Source: an uncultured beta proteobacterium
GTDB taxonomy: Bacteria > Pseudomonadota > Gammaproteobacteria > Burkholderiales > Nitrosomonadaceae
Direction: 5' to 3'
Length of the DNA: 50,666 nucleotides
Assembly: GCA_900696615.1 (NCBI GenBank)
Contig: CAADGS010000066.1
Span: 1 to 50,666, forward strand
A model generated the notes under the pieces. The model was not told the DNA's origin. It did not search any database and was given only the letters and a program-made list of their open reading frames with translations. The stretch's first letter is position 1; each line of letters opens with the position of its first letter. Below are positions 49,813 to 50,666 of this stretch, piece after piece. Both the position numbers and the translations under genes were made by a program.

Positions 49813-50229
49813 CTAACTGATTCTGGTATGTTCAAGCACACGGAACCGCTCGATAGCTTCGCCGGGTTCAAAATCATCCATCTCGTATAATTGCCGAACC
49901 TCAATTTCACAATCCTTTCCTTCCCCCGCAGGATTAGGGAAACGTTTGCTCCATTCAATAGCCTCGGCTTTTGATGCAACCTGAATTAAGGTATAGCCGG
50001 CGATCAGTTCTTTCGTTTCGGTAAAAGGGCCGTCTATCAACATACGCTTGTTTCTACGGTATTGGATACGCCAGCCTTTTGAACTCGCTTGTAAACCCGA
50101 TGCGTCCAGTAATGCGCCTGCTGCCGCGAGTTCTTCATGAAATTTTGCCATCTCTGCGATGAGCTGCTCTTTGGGCATGACGCCTGCTTCCGAATCTTGG
50201 TTTGCTTTGACTATGATCATGTAACGCAA
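49813..50229 (-). CDS. YciI/DGPF-domain protein
   Basis: 138 residues with the YciI fold and the motif DGPFTETKELIAGY near the middle that gives the DGPF group its name. YciI-like domains form dimers with a possible His/Asp site, but enzyme activity is unproven for this type. DGPF proteins are the regular companions of ECF42 sigma factors. A second copy follows upstream at the window edge. Confidence 0.9.
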   Translation of the reverse strand: MRYMIIVKANQDSEAGVMPKEQLIAEMAKFHEELAAAGALLDASGLQASSKGWRIQYRRNKRMLIDGPFTETKELIAGYTLIQVASKAEAIEWSKRFPNPAGEGKDCEIEVRQLYEMDDFEPGEAIERFRVLEHTRIS

Positions 50230-50374
50230 TTGAATTCTCCTTTAAATAGACCTATGGAATCAAACGATCGCTCGTTATCGTGCTGTTTGATTCTGATGAG
50301 TAGTCGAATGACAACAAGGCAAATCGACAAGGCGGGTAAAAATTTTTTCGGGTTATTTTTTGGAACGTCCATTC

Positions 50375-50666
50375 TCAGACAAATTCCCTATCATTTTGCT
50401 TTGCCATCTCACGGATCGGCCTTATCGGCCTGATTTCAATACTGCCAACCTGCGCAGGTGGAATTTTTGAGGCTAATTGAATGGCTTCGTCCAGGTGTCG
50501 GGCTTCAATCAAATAAAACCCAGCCAGTTGTTCTTTGGTTTCAGCGAAAGGCCCATCGGTAATACTCACCTTACCGTCGCGAACTCTCACTGTGGTGGCG
50601 GTTTGTACCGGCTGCAGGGCTTCCGAAGCCAGGCAATGCCCGGATTTGCGGATCCGCTCGTCATAA
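50375..50666 (-). CDS. YciI/DGPF-domain protein, cut by the window edge
   Basis: Partial: the frame is open to the right edge, so its N-terminus is outside. The visible 96 residues contain RIRKSGHCLASEALQPV, TTVRVRDGK, TDGPFAETKEQLAGFYLIEA and a C-terminus with repeated RPI. This is a closer match to the ordinary YciI-like type (COG3795) than the neighbour. About 145 bases from the next YciI-like gene. The gene upstream, outside the window, is often an ECF sigma factor. Confidence 0.9.
   Translation of the reverse strand, partial: YDERIRKSGHCLASEALQPVQTATTVRVRDGKVSITDGPFAETKEQLAGFYLIEARHLDEAIQLASKIPPAQVGSIEIRPIRPIREMAKQNDREFV

Overview
This window looks like chromosomal DNA of a betaproteobacterium, most likely a Nitrosomonas-type nitrifier (Nitrosomonadaceae). 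The inference rests on gene neighbourhoods (argJ/DUF815/Nudix-ThiE; darP/pmbA; dacC/aminotransferase/DUF493/lipB/lipA; pilC/pilD/coaE/zapD; sigma factor/DUF3619; a paired-cphA cyanophycin operon), on protein similarity recalled from memory, and on moderately AT-rich DNA. No ammonia-oxidation gene is present, so the genus is not proven.

Layout. 1-5.5 kb: exported catalase-family protein, darP and pmbA (divergent), tusA, a SPOR-tailed D,D-carboxypeptidase and a cold-shock gene with terminator. 5.7-9.2 kb: argJ, a DUF815 ATPase, a Nudix-ThiE fusion and, convergent, yacG. 9.4-19.15 kb: a block on the plus strand with an ECF-like sigma factor and acidic DUF3619 partner, then a cyanophycin operon (ABC exporter with N-terminal zinc ribbon, DUF1854 protein, two tandem cyanophycin synthetases), ending in an IS5-type transposase remnant. 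This block lies between zapD and yacG, which are normally adjacent. 19.2-22.8 kb (minus): zapD, coaE, pilD, pilC, without pilB. 22.9-28.0 kb: NAD(P)-binding protein, ferredoxin-reductase-type flavoprotein, and hemC-hemD-hemY, with only a 48-codon ORF where hemX is expected. 28.1-33.6 kb (plus): ppc, a non-catalytic M16 peptidase homologue, rsmD, coaD, ferredoxin. 33.8-39.4 kb (minus): lipA, lipB, DUF493, D-amino-acid aminotransferase, dacC, Nudix hydrolase and a DUF2914 gene broken at an A9 tract. 39.7-46 kb: ligA, an Fe-S-type regulator divergent from two small membrane proteins, an exported protein, then hpt/MTIP/def. 46-50.7 kb (minus): a GT39-like membrane protein, a decayed ORF, and a cluster of DUF1579, DUF1428, VOC and two DGPF/YciI genes running off the right edge.

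How the genes work together. The cyanophycin operon would make a nitrogen-storage polymer of aspartate and arginine; argJ in arginine synthesis lies nearby. The two synthetases appear to have lost different active sites: the first keeps a possible primer-making HxxEH site but has a degraded, truncated Mur-ligase half; the second keeps the Mur-ligase half but has lost HxxEH. This complementary pattern is the most interesting signal here. hemC/D/Y serve haem synthesis, lipA/B lipoylation, and MTIP with hypoxanthine phosphoribosyltransferase purine salvage from methylthioadenosine. No tRNA, rRNA or CRISPR array was seen.
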